A stretch of DNA of 32,365 nucleotides from Bacteroidales bacterium (lineage in GTDB: Bacteria > Bacteroidota > Bacteroidia > Bacteroidales > JAADJA01). Location of the stretch: contig JADHVR010000045.1 in assembly GCA_016783885.1 (NCBI GenBank), forward strand, positions 1 through 32,365, read 5' to 3'. This document shows, piece after piece, positions 8,801 to 16,316 of this stretch (the stretch's first letter is position 1; every line of letters begins with the position of its first letter). The position numbers and the translations under genes are program-made. A model generated the notes under the pieces. That model saw nothing but the letters and a program-made list of their open reading frames with translations. It did no database searches and was not told the DNA's origin.

Positions 8801-9315
8801 TCACGAAAAAAGATATTATTCTTTATGCTGAAAAAGGAATGGGTAACGGATTGATCAAAAATATCAGTGATGTTATATATATAGATAATGATGTGTTTGA
8901 TAAATCGAAAACTGAAGAAATGGCATCAGAGATCGAACAGTTGAACAATCAAATGGATAAAGAAGGCAAACAATATGTTTTGATTGGACCCGGCAGATGG
9001 GGTACACGTGATAAATGGATCGGCATTCCGGTTGACTGGCCGCAAATATCAAACGCAAAAGTAATAGTTGAAACCAGCCTTGAAGGATATCCTTTAGATG
9101 CTTCGTCAGGATCACATTTCTTCCATAACGTTACCTCGATGAACGTAGGCTATTTCTCCGTTCAGCCCAAAAAATCGGGAAGTTATATTACTTATGACAT
9201 ATTGGATAAACAGGAACTAATCCAAAAAACAAAATTTTTCCGGCATGTCCGCTTCAAGAAACCTATTAAGGTAAGGATGGATGGGAAGAAGAGGATTTCG
9301 GTGATAACAAAATGA
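5842..9315 (+). CDS. GAF-like / receiver / PEP-pyruvate-binding ATP-grasp domain protein, copy 2
   Basis: A protein of 1157 residues from the ATG at 5842. A TTG at 5830 and an ATG at 5863 are in frame; the latter has the A-rich upstream region favoured in this phylum. Residues about 10-145 form a GAF-like extension that copy 1 lacks. Then come a degenerate receiver and a receiver with acidic pair Glu351-Asp352, LITDV, IIQSSD and INKNS motifs. The PPDK_N ATP-grasp domain follows, with GGKGRGLAF near 610, LAIRSSGLFEDS near 702 and LLQIKP near 967. The C-terminal domain has VLIGPGRWG near 1047. Like copy 1 it lacks the phosphohistidine and PEP-barrel domains, so complete PEP synthase chemistry is unlikely. 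It may sense a ligand (GAF) and phosphorylation state, which is inference. The gene has its own promoter-like region and palindrome upstream. Confidence 0.75.
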   Translation: MHNKNNNMKEKDGIQTGFEELRTQTIERLKELSTINRTTSILKEGKSIEETLQKIAHILPTGWQYPEFTSARIIFEDREFRSNNFIKTNWVQKQDFETIDNKSGSIEIYYIKSFPQADEGPFLEEERDLIINLANIISGYLNSIKGQALLKKFDYPVESEKPVEEKEKCTITNLQLLQRFLNRNNYDRDIYHDLMPFKVKEILIVSNLYDAYSIEKEGRFSEHIMGEYAQLNLTSLPRITGVSTEEEVLEQLHSRHFDIVILMVGVDKKMPLIISERIKKAFPYIPVFLLLNNNSDIALFEKEKKAFSFDRMFVWNGESRIFFAMVKLIEDQNNIENDTSIALVRFILLVEDSPMYYSRYLPMLYKIVFEQTKRIIDDVSTDDLYKVLKLRARPKILLASSYNEAVNIFNKYKDFIFCLITDVKFSNESKMDETAGFKLVKHIRNEKKDIPVIIQSSDQKHAEDAFKLKSTFINKNSENLVQEFKSFIMHHLGFGNFIYRDQYGKKLVEVKSLKDFEKHLRIIPDESILYHAKKDHFSMWLMARGEIQAAKILHPKKIDNFKDADSIREYLISVIHRFRNEQNQGKVIPYEESAFLDESNIVTLSEGAMGGKGRGLAFINSLIYNLDFSQFVPNINIRAPRTSIIGADEFEYFLDHNNLHYVKTEDISYEEVKRCFLKGKLTNTLIKRLKAGLKLLKKPLAIRSSGLFEDSLMQPFAGIFETYLLPNNHPDINVRLQQVMDAIKLVYASVYSDVARGYIKAVNYKIEEEKMAVVIQEVVGNKYGDMFYPHISGVAQSYNYYPFAHMKPEEGFAVAAFGLGKYVVEGENAYRFSPKYPSTEILTPKDQIQNSQVQFYAVDLKKQKPNLLEGDTAGLIKPDIDEAERHGTLKHCASVYNIDNNTISAGLDKPGPRIVNFANILKYNYIPMAKTIEIVLDIVKEALGSPVEIEFAIDLNKDKDYKASFYLLQIKPMIGNVQDYNVDMDKVTKKDIILYAEKGMGNGLIKNISDVIYIDNDVFDKSKTEEMASEIEQLNNQMDKEGKQYVLIGPGRWGTRDKWIGIPVDWPQISNAKVIVETSLEGYPLDASSGSHFFHNVTSMNVGYFSVQPKKSGSYITYDILDKQELIQKTKFFRHVRFKKPIKVRMDGKKRISVITK

Positions 9316-9530
9316 CACGATAATCTTAATATGATAATTGCTTATTTAAACTATTTATAAATTACATTTTAATTTTGGTCAAAAGAATTAATGATTGATT
9401 TGATATTCAATAAATTAAATTCACAATCAACTTAAACTGATCTGGCTCATAATAAATACCTTTTAGTATATTAAAGGAATAATCTTTATAATTGTACTGA
9501 CAAAATTTTACTTCATGTTATATTAAAAAA

Positions 9531-9535
9531 AGGAG
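9531..9535 (+). promoter_or_regulatory. Strong Shine-Dalgarno before the first zinc-ribbon gene
   Basis: AGGAG (within AAAAGGAG) lies 7 bp before the ATG at 9543. Most genes in this window lack a visible Shine-Dalgarno, so this one stands out and supports the chosen start. A TAATTTTG at 9370-9377 fits TAnnTTTG and is a weak promoter candidate about 165 bp upstream. Confidence 0.55.
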
Positions 9536-9542
9536 TATCATC

Positions 9543-10421
9543 ATGTATGAATTTGTAGCTTTAAACCTAAAATGTCCTTTTTGTGGTGAATCATTCATGG
9601 ACAAAGAACACCTTATTGATAACGAACCCAGTATTTTGCTCAATATTAAATCAGAAGAAAATAAAGGTATTATCAATCTCAGTTCTATTTATGGCAGTTA
9701 TAATTTTTCAAGCGATATTGATCTGCCGGCAGGTGAGATAGTAAAATTTTTCTGCCCGCATTGTAAATCATTATTAAACACAGAAGTTGAATGTATGACA
9801 TGCGGAGCCGAAATGGTAACATCATACCTCGATATGGGAGGTAAAGTAAGCATTTGTTCCAGAAGTGGTTGCAAAAATCATCACGTTGAGTTTGAGGATT
9901 TATCCCAGGCTTTGCGAAAACTTTACCAGGAATACGGTTTCAGGGGTAGAAAATATCCGGCAGACGACAGACCGGAGAAATATAAAGTTGAGACCACAGA
10001 GACAGAAAAGAAAAAAGATGAACATGATGAAATTTTAGAAACCGGCGCATTTCTTCAAAGCTATTGTCCTCACTGCCGGAAAAGTTTAATTGAAGATGAT
10101 ATGCTGAAGCTGAGAATAATTAACGGGGAAGAAGGTTTCCTCATGTTAAGCCCGTACCTTAATGTATTTACCTCTAAGTCCACAATTTTTCTTCCCGAAG
10201 ACAAGACAATAAGCGACCTTAGATGTTTACATTGCGACACCAGCCTTGTGGATATAGAAAAAAAATGTGGAAAATGTGGTTCACCAGTTGCTAAAATTAA
10301 TGTTAGCAGCAGCACAAAACTGATCGATTTTTACATTTGTACAAAAAAAGGCTGCAGATGGCATGGATTGAGCGAAGAAGACTTATACAACATTAAGCTC
10401 GAAGACAGTGATGAATGGTAG
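9543..10421 (+). CDS. Double zinc-ribbon protein 1 (two copies of a Cys-rich module), function unknown
   Basis: A 292-residue soluble protein built from an internal duplication. The first copy has cysteine pairs at 11/14, 71/74, 84/87 and 105/110, with His113-114 after the last. The second copy repeats the pattern at 175/178, 228/231, 242/245 and 266/271, with His274. Each copy has a CPxC knuckle, a beta-rich segment with an LSPYLNVF/LSSIYGSYNF-type motif, a CxHC knuckle, a CxxCG knuckle and a CxxxGCxxH ending (variants C-SRSG-C-KNHH and C-TKKG-C-RWHG). This should bind two zinc ions or possibly other metals per copy. There is no DNA-binding or enzymatic motif that I recognise. It is convergent with nfnB 50 bp away, has a paralogue at 23249-24103, and one module is fused to a second NfnB at 25093. 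A structural, assembly or regulatory partner of Nfn-type enzymes is a reasonable inference. Confidence 0.8.
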   Translation: MYEFVALNLKCPFCGESFMDKEHLIDNEPSILLNIKSEENKGIINLSSIYGSYNFSSDIDLPAGEIVKFFCPHCKSLLNTEVECMTCGAEMVTSYLDMGGKVSICSRSGCKNHHVEFEDLSQALRKLYQEYGFRGRKYPADDRPEKYKVETTETEKKKDEHDEILETGAFLQSYCPHCRKSLIEDDMLKLRIINGEEGFLMLSPYLNVFTSKSTIFLPEDKTISDLRCLHCDTSLVDIEKKCGKCGSPVAKINVSSSTKLIDFYICTKKGCRWHGLSEEDLYNIKLEDSDEW

Positions 10422-10430
10422 AAATAAAGT

Positions 10431-10450
10431 TGGCAGTCGGCAGTAGGCAA
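10431..10450. repeat. Short GGCAGT-type repeat between convergent genes
   Basis: The 50-bp spacer between the zinc-ribbon gene and nfnB contains GGCAGT-CGGCAGT-AGGCA. Similar GGCAGT-rich spacers are, from memory, common dispersed intergenic sequences in Bacteroidota. No clear terminator hairpin is seen. Confidence 0.45.
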
Positions 10451-10471
10451 TTTTTAGATTTTTGATTACAA

Positions 10472-11893
10472 TTACCAGTTACTTGTTTTAAGATATTCGT
10501 GAATACCACGGGCAGCAATTTTCCCTGCTCCCATAGCAAGAATAACGGTTGCTGCGCCGGTTGCCACATCACCACCGGCAAAAACTCCTTTTTTCGATGT
10601 TTTTCCGGTTTGAGGATCAGTAATGATGGTTCCCCATTTTGAAACTTCAATATCTTTTGTTGTCGAAGGTATCAGGGGATTCGGGCTATTCCCTATGGCA
10701 ATTATTACCACATCTATCGGCAACCTGAAATTTGCCCCTTCAACAGGCACAGGTCTTCTTCTGCCTGAATCGTCAGGTTCGCCAAGTTTCATTGTAATGC
10801 ATTCCGCTTCTTTCACCCACCCGTTTTTATCACCACGAAAAGCTGCCGGGTTTGAGAGTAACTTAAATATAACACCTTCTTGTTCGGCATGATGTATTTC
10901 TTCCTCACGGGCAGGCATTTGTTCCCTTGCTCTCCTATATACGAGAATCGATTCCTCAGCTCCCAGACGCAAAGCAGTACGAGCACAATCCATAGCCACA
11001 TTCCCTCCGCCCACAGTGGCTACTCTTCTACCTTTAATAATTGGGGTTTTATACTTAGGAAAAAGATATGCTTTCATAAGATTAGCACGGGTAAGATATT
11101 CATTAGCCGAATAAACCCCATTCAGGTTTTCTCCGGGTACGTTTAAAAACCATGGCAAACCTGCACCTGTTCCTAAAAACACTGCATCATACTCAGACAA
11201 AAGCTCATCAATGCTTTTTATCATTCCGATAACCGTATCAGTGTATAAGTTTACTCCAAGCTTTTTTAAATAATCAATCTCTTTAAAAACAATTGCCTTT
11301 GGCAGCCTGAATTCGGGAATGCCATAAACAAGCACTCCCCCTGGCTTATGAAGCGCCTCAAACATATCAACTTTATGACCGAGTTTAACCAAATCTGCTG
11401 CTACTGTAATTCCTGCCGGACCAGCTCCGACAACTACAACCTTTTTCCCCGTAGGTCTATGTTTTGGAGGTATTTCAATTTCGCCCCGGTTCCGTTCCCA
11501 GTCGGCAAGGAATCTTTCCAGCCTGCCAATAGCTACAGGTTCGTTCTTTTTCCCTAAGATACATTGTTTCTCACATTGTTCTTCCTGCGGGCACACGCGA
11601 CCACAAATAGCCGGAAGAATGTTCTTTTCCTTGAGCTTTACAATTCCTTCCTTAAATTTTTTTTCAGCAATAAAACCAATAAACTCACATATATCAATTT
11701 CTACCGGACAGCCCTGGACACACAATGGCTTTTTACACTGAAGGCAGCGTTTTGCTTCCGTAACAGCTTCTTCGATGGAGTATCCGAAAGGTACTTCATC
11801 ATAATTATTTACACGCTCTTCAGGCGGCTGCTCCCTCATAGGAGTTTTCTTCGGACTTATTTTAGGTTTTTTTGATGGTTGTTTATCGGTCAT
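10472..11893 (-). CDS. nfnB: NfnB / GltD-family NADPH-binding FAD iron-sulfur subunit, copy 1
   Basis: A 473-residue protein of the glutamate-synthase small-subunit (GltD)/NfnB family. The N-terminal FeS domain has C50-x2-C-x4-C-x3-C62 and a second group in ICGRVCPQEEQCEKQC. The FAD site follows (VVVVGAGPAGITVAADL, then GGVLVYGIPEFRLP). The NADPH site is VATVGGGNVAMDCARTA with YRRAREQMPAREEE, and the closing FAD motif is GGDVATGAATVILAMGAG. In NfnAB this subunit holds the bifurcating FAD and two [4Fe-4S] clusters and couples NADPH to ferredoxin and NAD. A stand-alone glutamate synthase role is less likely because the adjacent partner is NfnA and no GltB large subunit is present. It lies 290 bp downstream of nfnA on the same strand. 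It lacks the zinc-ribbon extension found in copy 2, but a separate zinc-ribbon gene lies convergently next to it. Confidence 0.88.
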   Translation of the reverse strand: MTDKQPSKKPKISPKKTPMREQPPEERVNNYDEVPFGYSIEEAVTEAKRCLQCKKPLCVQGCPVEIDICEFIGFIAEKKFKEGIVKLKEKNILPAICGRVCPQEEQCEKQCILGKKNEPVAIGRLERFLADWERNRGEIEIPPKHRPTGKKVVVVGAGPAGITVAADLVKLGHKVDMFEALHKPGGVLVYGIPEFRLPKAIVFKEIDYLKKLGVNLYTDTVIGMIKSIDELLSEYDAVFLGTGAGLPWFLNVPGENLNGVYSANEYLTRANLMKAYLFPKYKTPIIKGRRVATVGGGNVAMDCARTALRLGAEESILVYRRAREQMPAREEEIHHAEQEGVIFKLLSNPAAFRGDKNGWVKEAECITMKLGEPDDSGRRRPVPVEGANFRLPIDVVIIAIGNSPNPLIPSTTKDIEVSKWGTIITDPQTGKTSKKGVFAGGDVATGAATVILAMGAGKIAARGIHEYLKTSNW

Positions 11894-11991
11894 TTTTACT
11901 TTATAAAAACTTATTTTTTCAGAAGACTTTAAAATATTAGGTTCTACTACTTATTTATTGGAATAGCTCTAATAAATTCCAAAAAGCAAGC

Positions 11992-12123
11992 ATCAAATAT
12001 CAAATAAATTCCAATTTTTGAAACTTCAAATTCCAAACCTGCCTTTGTACCCAAGTGCTGGAGATATTGAACCGGCAGTTTGAGATTTTGATATTGGATT
12101 TTGTAATTTATTTGATATTTGAT
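11992..12123. repeat. 19-bp inverted repeat in the nfnA-nfnB spacer
   Basis: Bases 11992-12010 and 12105-12123 are perfect reverse complements (arm ATTTATTTGATATTTGAT plus one base), separated by 94 bp. The 290-bp spacer (11894-12183) is otherwise made of TTTGGAATTTG/TTTGATATTTG-like runs around a GC-richer centre, typical of dispersed intergenic repeats in this phylum. It could fold into a long RNA hairpin between the two cistrons. No gene is seen in it. Confidence 0.6.
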
Positions 12124-12183
12124 TATTGTAATTTGTTATTTTCAATTTCCTACTATATTTGCAGTAGAACCCAACAATCAATA

Positions 12184-13002
12184 TTATCTTTCTTTTGATA
12201 TTATTTCTTCTTCAAGGTATGCCTTTCGTCTGTCTGAAACTATATTCCAGTCAATCTTATGAGCATCAAAATGAGGTCCGTCAACGCAGGCGAATTTTGT
12301 TTCTCCTTCTACCACCAGCCGGCAGGCGCCGCACATTCCGGTTCCGTCAATCATAACCGGATTCATGCTAACTATGGTTTTAACACCAAAAGGTTTTGTT
12401 ACCCGGGCAACCCTGTACATCATAAAAGTGCAGCCAACAGCCATGATCCGGTCAAAATGTTCGCCCGATTTCAAATTATCTTCGAGAAGATCAAAAGAAT
12501 GTCCTTTGGAGCCAAGGGAACCGTCAACGGTTGAATATCTCACTTCGTCAGCAACTTCCTCTAATTTTTTATTCCAATAAAGTAAAAATTTACTTCTTGC
12601 TTCAGAAAAACATATTACTTTATTCCCATTCTCTTTTAATGTTTTGGCTGCACGGTAGATTCCTCCAATACCATAACAGCCTCCCACCAGAGCGACAGTT
12701 CCAAAATTTTCAATTTCAAAAGGCTTTCCAAGTGGTCCTGTGAAAGAATAGATATCGTCTCCCGTATTAAGTTCTGCCAGTCGTTGAGTAGATGCGCCTA
12801 TTTCTAAAAAAATGATGGTAACATAACCTTTTTCTGCATCCCAATCGGCAATTGTAACCGGAACCCTTTCACTATACTCATCAGGAATAACAATAACGAA
12901 TTGTCCGGGAAGAGCTTTTTTAGCAATTCCCGGGGCATCAACAGTACAGGAATGAATGTTGGGGGCTATTTGCTCTTTTTCGATAATTTCGTTTTTATCC
13001 AT
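12184..13002 (-). CDS. nfnA: NfnA-type FAD/[2Fe-2S] oxidoreductase subunit, copy 1 (divergent)
   Basis: A 272-residue protein of the ferredoxin-NADP reductase-like family (NfnA, also annotated sulfide dehydrogenase beta or dihydroorotate-dehydrogenase electron-transfer-like). The FAD-binding ERVPVTIAD motif lies near residue 65. A C-terminal [2Fe-2S] site is formed by DGTGMCGACR plus the Cys in FACVDGP. The nucleotide-binding part is unusual: the expected GGGxGxAP loop is GGCYGIGGIY, and the usual GARxKDLLILEDE segment reads SEARSKFLLYWNKKLE. NAD binding or specificity may therefore differ from copy 2 (24173-24997), which is canonical there. It is transcribed toward nfnB and starts 58 bp after the stop of the secreted-protein array, so it could be read from upstream transcription. 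Confidence 0.82.
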   Translation of the reverse strand: MDKNEIIEKEQIAPNIHSCTVDAPGIAKKALPGQFVIVIPDEYSERVPVTIADWDAEKGYVTIIFLEIGASTQRLAELNTGDDIYSFTGPLGKPFEIENFGTVALVGGCYGIGGIYRAAKTLKENGNKVICFSEARSKFLLYWNKKLEEVADEVRYSTVDGSLGSKGHSFDLLEDNLKSGEHFDRIMAVGCTFMMYRVARVTKPFGVKTIVSMNPVMIDGTGMCGACRLVVEGETKFACVDGPHFDAHKIDWNIVSDRRKAYLEEEIISKER

Positions 13003-13060
13003 TCCTGAAATTCTTTTGTTTTTGATATTAATTCAAATCATTTTCGTCAATCGTAAATCT

Positions 13061-14527
13061 TCACTTCACCACCATCTTCCTGACACCCGCAACACTATTA
13101 TCAGCTTTTAAAACATAATAATAAACCCCTGGCGCAAAATTTGATAAATCAATTGTTATCTTTTGTTCGCCTTTTTGTTTTGACCCCTGGTTTATATTCA
13201 TAACTTCCTTTCCGAGAATATCTAATATTTCAAAGGAAATTTTGCATCGGTACGGTACGTAATAATTTATTGTGGTTGTGTTATCGAGAGGATTCGGATA
13301 GTTATTTAGTACGGGTTGGAAGATATCCGTAATTCCTGTGGTTTTGACAACATGAATGTAATTCTCCCTTAAAAAAGAATTTGTATCGTAATCGTCATAA
13401 ACAGATAAATCAACTGAATACCATCCAGTATCAGTGTATGTATGGATAGGATTTTCTTCGTTTGAATCTACAATTCCATCGTTATTAAAATCCCACTCGT
13501 ACAAATTTATATCACCGATAGAATAATTGTAAAACTGAACATCCAAAGGCATTTCACCTGTAACAAAGTAAACACTGTCAATTGTTTTAATATCTATAAT
13601 GATGATGTCATTGTCTACAGATTTGGCAGAAAATTGAGACAGTAAAGGTTCCTGTCCTTTTGCGAATGGATGTAGCACTTCATAAGTTATTCCATAATCA
13701 ATTGAACGTAAAATATATATATGTGTATTAATACCTGACATGCTAGAAAATAGGTATAGAGAATAAATTTCGCCTTCAGTTCTACCCCCAACAATATCAT
13801 TTACCGCAATTGCCAACGATTTATTAAAATAATTTGTTTCATACCATTCTTCTCCAAAATTTTGAGAAATAAGTAAACGGCCTTCTGAACCTTTAAAGAA
13901 AAATAATTCACCTTGATAAAAGCACCTGCTCAACCTTCTTAAACTTCCATAATTCGATTCTGTATGAAAAGAATGTTGCAATTCTAAATTTTCAAAATTG
14001 TCAGTTGATTTTAATAAAAATAATGAATCGCTTACTCCAAACTTATTTACCAATACATATCCAATATCAGCTTCATTATCAATTTCTACATCAATTGTAT
14101 TTCCAAAAAAGCCATTATAAGAATGTGGCATAAAATTATTACCATAATCACTACTATGAGATACAAAAGCATTATATATAGTACCTTCAATTACACCGCT
14201 ATTTATTTGTAGATTTATTCCAGAATTTCTATACTGCCATGATCCCTGGTTTCCATAATCATAAGAAATATATAAGGCTTCTACCAAATTGGTGTAATAA
14301 ATAACTCCGGGTGTTTTATCGGCAGTAATTGTCATAATTAACTGGGTAGTAGAATCGACACAGACAGCCGTTTCGCCAAAGTCGGTAGAATGATATAAAC
14401 CATATCCGGTATGTGTACCCCCCATAAAATAAATTTCACCGGGTACCGGGCCTCTGGTTATAAACCAATCAGGTAAGGCTTGTGATGCTGATAAAAAGAA
14501 TACTGAAAAGAGAATTAGTTTTTTCAT
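13061..14527 (-). CDS. Secreted Asp-box propeller-like protein with PKD and T9SS sorting domains, unit A
   Basis: A 488-residue protein with a signal peptide (MKKLILFSVFFLSASQA). Residues about 22-320 hold blade-like repeats. Each begins with a GEIY/GELF segment and ends with an Asp-box-like turn such as HSTDFGE, ISYDYGN, SHSSDYGN, ISQNFGE or RSIDYGI, suggesting a sortilin/BNR-type beta-propeller. A PKD-like domain follows at about 325-395 (YEWDFNNDGIVDSNEENP, then DTGWYSVDLSV). The last 83 residues (from about 406) are a T9SS C-terminal sorting domain: NYPNPLDNTT, LDILGKEV, LAPGVYYY-type and a KMVVK end. It should be exported by Sec, then moved across the outer membrane by T9SS to the surface. 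The ligand is unknown. Its sorting domain differs from those of units B and C. Confidence 0.8.
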   Translation of the reverse strand: MKKLILFSVFFLSASQALPDWFITRGPVPGEIYFMGGTHTGYGLYHSTDFGETAVCVDSTTQLIMTITADKTPGVIYYTNLVEALYISYDYGNQGSWQYRNSGINLQINSGVIEGTIYNAFVSHSSDYGNNFMPHSYNGFFGNTIDVEIDNEADIGYVLVNKFGVSDSLFLLKSTDNFENLELQHSFHTESNYGSLRRLSRCFYQGELFFFKGSEGRLLISQNFGEEWYETNYFNKSLAIAVNDIVGGRTEGEIYSLYLFSSMSGINTHIYILRSIDYGITYEVLHPFAKGQEPLLSQFSAKSVDNDIIIIDIKTIDSVYFVTGEMPLDVQFYNYSIGDINLYEWDFNNDGIVDSNEENPIHTYTDTGWYSVDLSVYDDYDTNSFLRENYIHVVKTTGITDIFQPVLNNYPNPLDNTTTINYYVPYRCKISFEILDILGKEVMNINQGSKQKGEQKITIDLSNFAPGVYYYVLKADNSVAGVRKMVVK

Positions 14528-14558
14528 ATTAAAATGGTTTTAAAATCAAAGCATAAAT

Positions 14559-14861
14559 TTAAGAAATATTATTAACATAACCACATTCAGGTACAGCTAC
14601 TAAAAACGAAACAACTGGTATTTCAGGGCAGCCGGTGGAATCGAATTTTACATATTCAGGTATATTTACCCGCTGAAAGCTATCAACCTCGGTGGCGTAC
14701 ATTCCCGGTATCAAAACCTCAAACTCTACTATCGTATCCGTTGAAGATAATTGGTTATAAGTTGGTGCTATTGTTTCGGACGGGCAGAACTCAACCCAAT
14801 CCTGTGAATTTGCACTGAAAGAAATAATCAGAGCTGCGAAAATTAATGTTTTTGTTTTCAT
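14559..14861 (-). CDS. 100-residue secreted stub resembling a C25-peptidase propeptide N-terminus, copy A
   Basis: A 100-residue ORF with a signal peptide (MKTKTLIFAALIISFSANS) followed by QDWVEFCPSE and a segment containing VEFEVLIPGMYATEV and EIPVVSFLVAVPECGY. This resembles, from memory, the start of the propeptide of gingipain-like (C25) cysteine peptidases in Bacteroidota. It then stops where the full protein would continue for hundreds of residues, so no catalytic domain is present. It begins 12 bp after the unit B stop and ends 31 bp before the unit A start, tight enough for one transcript. It is either a truncated relic copied with the array or a genuine small exported protein. Copy B has exactly the same length. 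Confidence 0.6.
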   Translation of the reverse strand: MKTKTLIFAALIISFSANSQDWVEFCPSETIAPTYNQLSSTDTIVEFEVLIPGMYATEVDSFQRVNIPEYVKFDSTGCPEIPVVSFLVAVPECGYVNNIS

Positions 14862-14873
14862 TTGTTTTGGGAT

Positions 14874-16289
14874 TTAATGATTTATGATGATTTTTTTTGT
14901 TTGTGAATAATTTTGAAAATCAATTTTGAAATAATAAACCCCGGTAGTAAAATTAGAAGTTGAAATTGATAGTTTACTTTTCCGGAAATTCGGTTTATTA
15001 TATTCAATTGTTTTGATCATGTCTCCTTTTGAAGTGTAAATTGAAATCTTTTTGATTTCTTTCCTTGTTTCAATTGTTAAATTATTGTCTGCAGGAACAG
15101 GATAAACTTTAATATTATTTTCGTGATAAAAACTATTTTCCATATTTGTTAAATCATCCACATGAATATAATCATACCTGATACCATAGTCCTCAATTAC
15201 TCCTCCATAGCCTGTGATTGAAAGTTTAACCGTGTAATATCCTGTATCCTGATATGTATAAGTTGGATTTTGTTCGTAAGAATCAATTGTGCCGTCATTG
15301 TCAAAATCCCACTCCCATGTTTCTGCATCATTCGACAGGTCTGTAAACTGAACAGTGTCGCCCGGTTCAACGAGTGTATCCTCTGCTATGAAATTTGCAT
15401 ATATCGGATCAGGGCCAATGGCTATAGGATGATAAACTGTAAAAGTTTCACCATAATCAAGGCTGTGATAAATATAGACATGACGGCGCTGGCTCATTAA
15501 TTGAATATAAACCACATGCAAAAAGAGCTCGCCATTTTGTCTTCCTCCGGTTATTCCAGAAACTGGCAGATTTGGGCAGGTAAATTGGTTTTTTAATTCC
15601 CAGTTAGCCCCATAATCCTGGCTTAAATATAATTCTTCAGTAATTTTATTAAGGAGATAAATTTCACCTTCGTTATTTCCTCTTGATATATCAGTGAAAT
15701 CGTACCAATTAAAGTTAAATTTGTATTGGACTTCAAGGTTCTCAAAGTTATCATAAGAAATAAAAAAATATAGTGTATCATTAACACCATAAAGTTCAGA
15801 AATACAATAACCAATATTATCCGAATAATCTATTTCAGTATCTTTAACTGATGTACAGAAATATCCATTTAGAGAATGAGGAATAAAGCTATTTCCATAA
15901 TCATTGCTGTGGGAAGAAATAGAATTAAAGATTTCGCCTTCAAATCTACCACTACAAATTCTTGAATATATATCAGAATTTTTATAAATCCAGCTACCCT
16001 GGCTTCCGTAATTTTCTGAATAATACAGGCTTTGGCCTGTTGTAGCAAGGTAAAGCCCACCTGGGGTTTTATCTGCTTCAATCGCAGCTATACTCATGCT
16101 GTTTTGAGTTGTACTATCAACACAAATTGCACTTTCACCAAAATTGGTAGACCTATAAATTCCATGATTACCCTGTGTTACTGTGTATCCAATGAAATAA
16201 ATCTCTCCAATATCAGGGCCTCTTGTTATAGGTTGAGTAAATGAGTTAAAAGTGAAAAGCAAAAACGTTAGTAATAATATCTTTTTCAT
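14874..16289 (-). CDS. Secreted Asp-box propeller-like protein with PKD and T9SS sorting domains, unit B
   Basis: A 471-residue paralogue of unit A. It has a signal peptide (MKKILLLTFLLFTFNSFT), then blade-like repeats opening with RGPDIGEIYFIG, SGRFEGEIF, RGNNEGEIYLL and GGRQNGELFLH and closing with Asp-box-like RSTNFGE, YSENYGS, HSNDYGN, LSQDYGA and HSLDYGE. A PKD-like domain (EWDFDNDGTIDSYEQNP, then DTGYYTVKLSI) lies at about 325-385. The T9SS-type end has VYPVPADNNLTIE, SNFTTGVYYFKI and KKIIINH. The PKD region is nearly identical to that of unit C at DNA level, indicating recent duplication or gene conversion. It is surface-exposed or released by T9SS; ligand or activity is not evident. 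Confidence 0.8.
   Translation of the reverse strand: MKKILLLTFLLFTFNSFTQPITRGPDIGEIYFIGYTVTQGNHGIYRSTNFGESAICVDSTTQNSMSIAAIEADKTPGGLYLATTGQSLYYSENYGSQGSWIYKNSDIYSRICSGRFEGEIFNSISSHSNDYGNSFIPHSLNGYFCTSVKDTEIDYSDNIGYCISELYGVNDTLYFFISYDNFENLEVQYKFNFNWYDFTDISRGNNEGEIYLLNKITEELYLSQDYGANWELKNQFTCPNLPVSGITGGRQNGELFLHVVYIQLMSQRRHVYIYHSLDYGETFTVYHPIAIGPDPIYANFIAEDTLVEPGDTVQFTDLSNDAETWEWDFDNDGTIDSYEQNPTYTYQDTGYYTVKLSITGYGGVIEDYGIRYDYIHVDDLTNMENSFYHENNIKVYPVPADNNLTIETRKEIKKISIYTSKGDMIKTIEYNKPNFRKSKLSISTSNFTTGVYYFKIDFQNYSQTKKIIINH
15143..15313. repeat. About 170-bp direct repeat shared by units B and C
   Basis: Bases 15143-15313 align without gaps to 16903-17073 (offset 1760) with only scattered substitutions. 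They encode the PKD core and the YDYIHVDDLTN linker to the sorting domain. The flanking propeller and sorting regions are more diverged, so this block may be recently converted or under strong constraint. Confidence 0.65.
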
Positions 16290-16316
16290 ATCAATGGTTT
16301 TTTAGGAGGAGTAAAG

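Noticed and set aside
10472-11893. Call as glutamate synthase small subunit (gltD)
   Set aside because: No large subunit is present and nfnA is adjacent, so NfnB is the better reading; the families are hard to separate by sequence alone.
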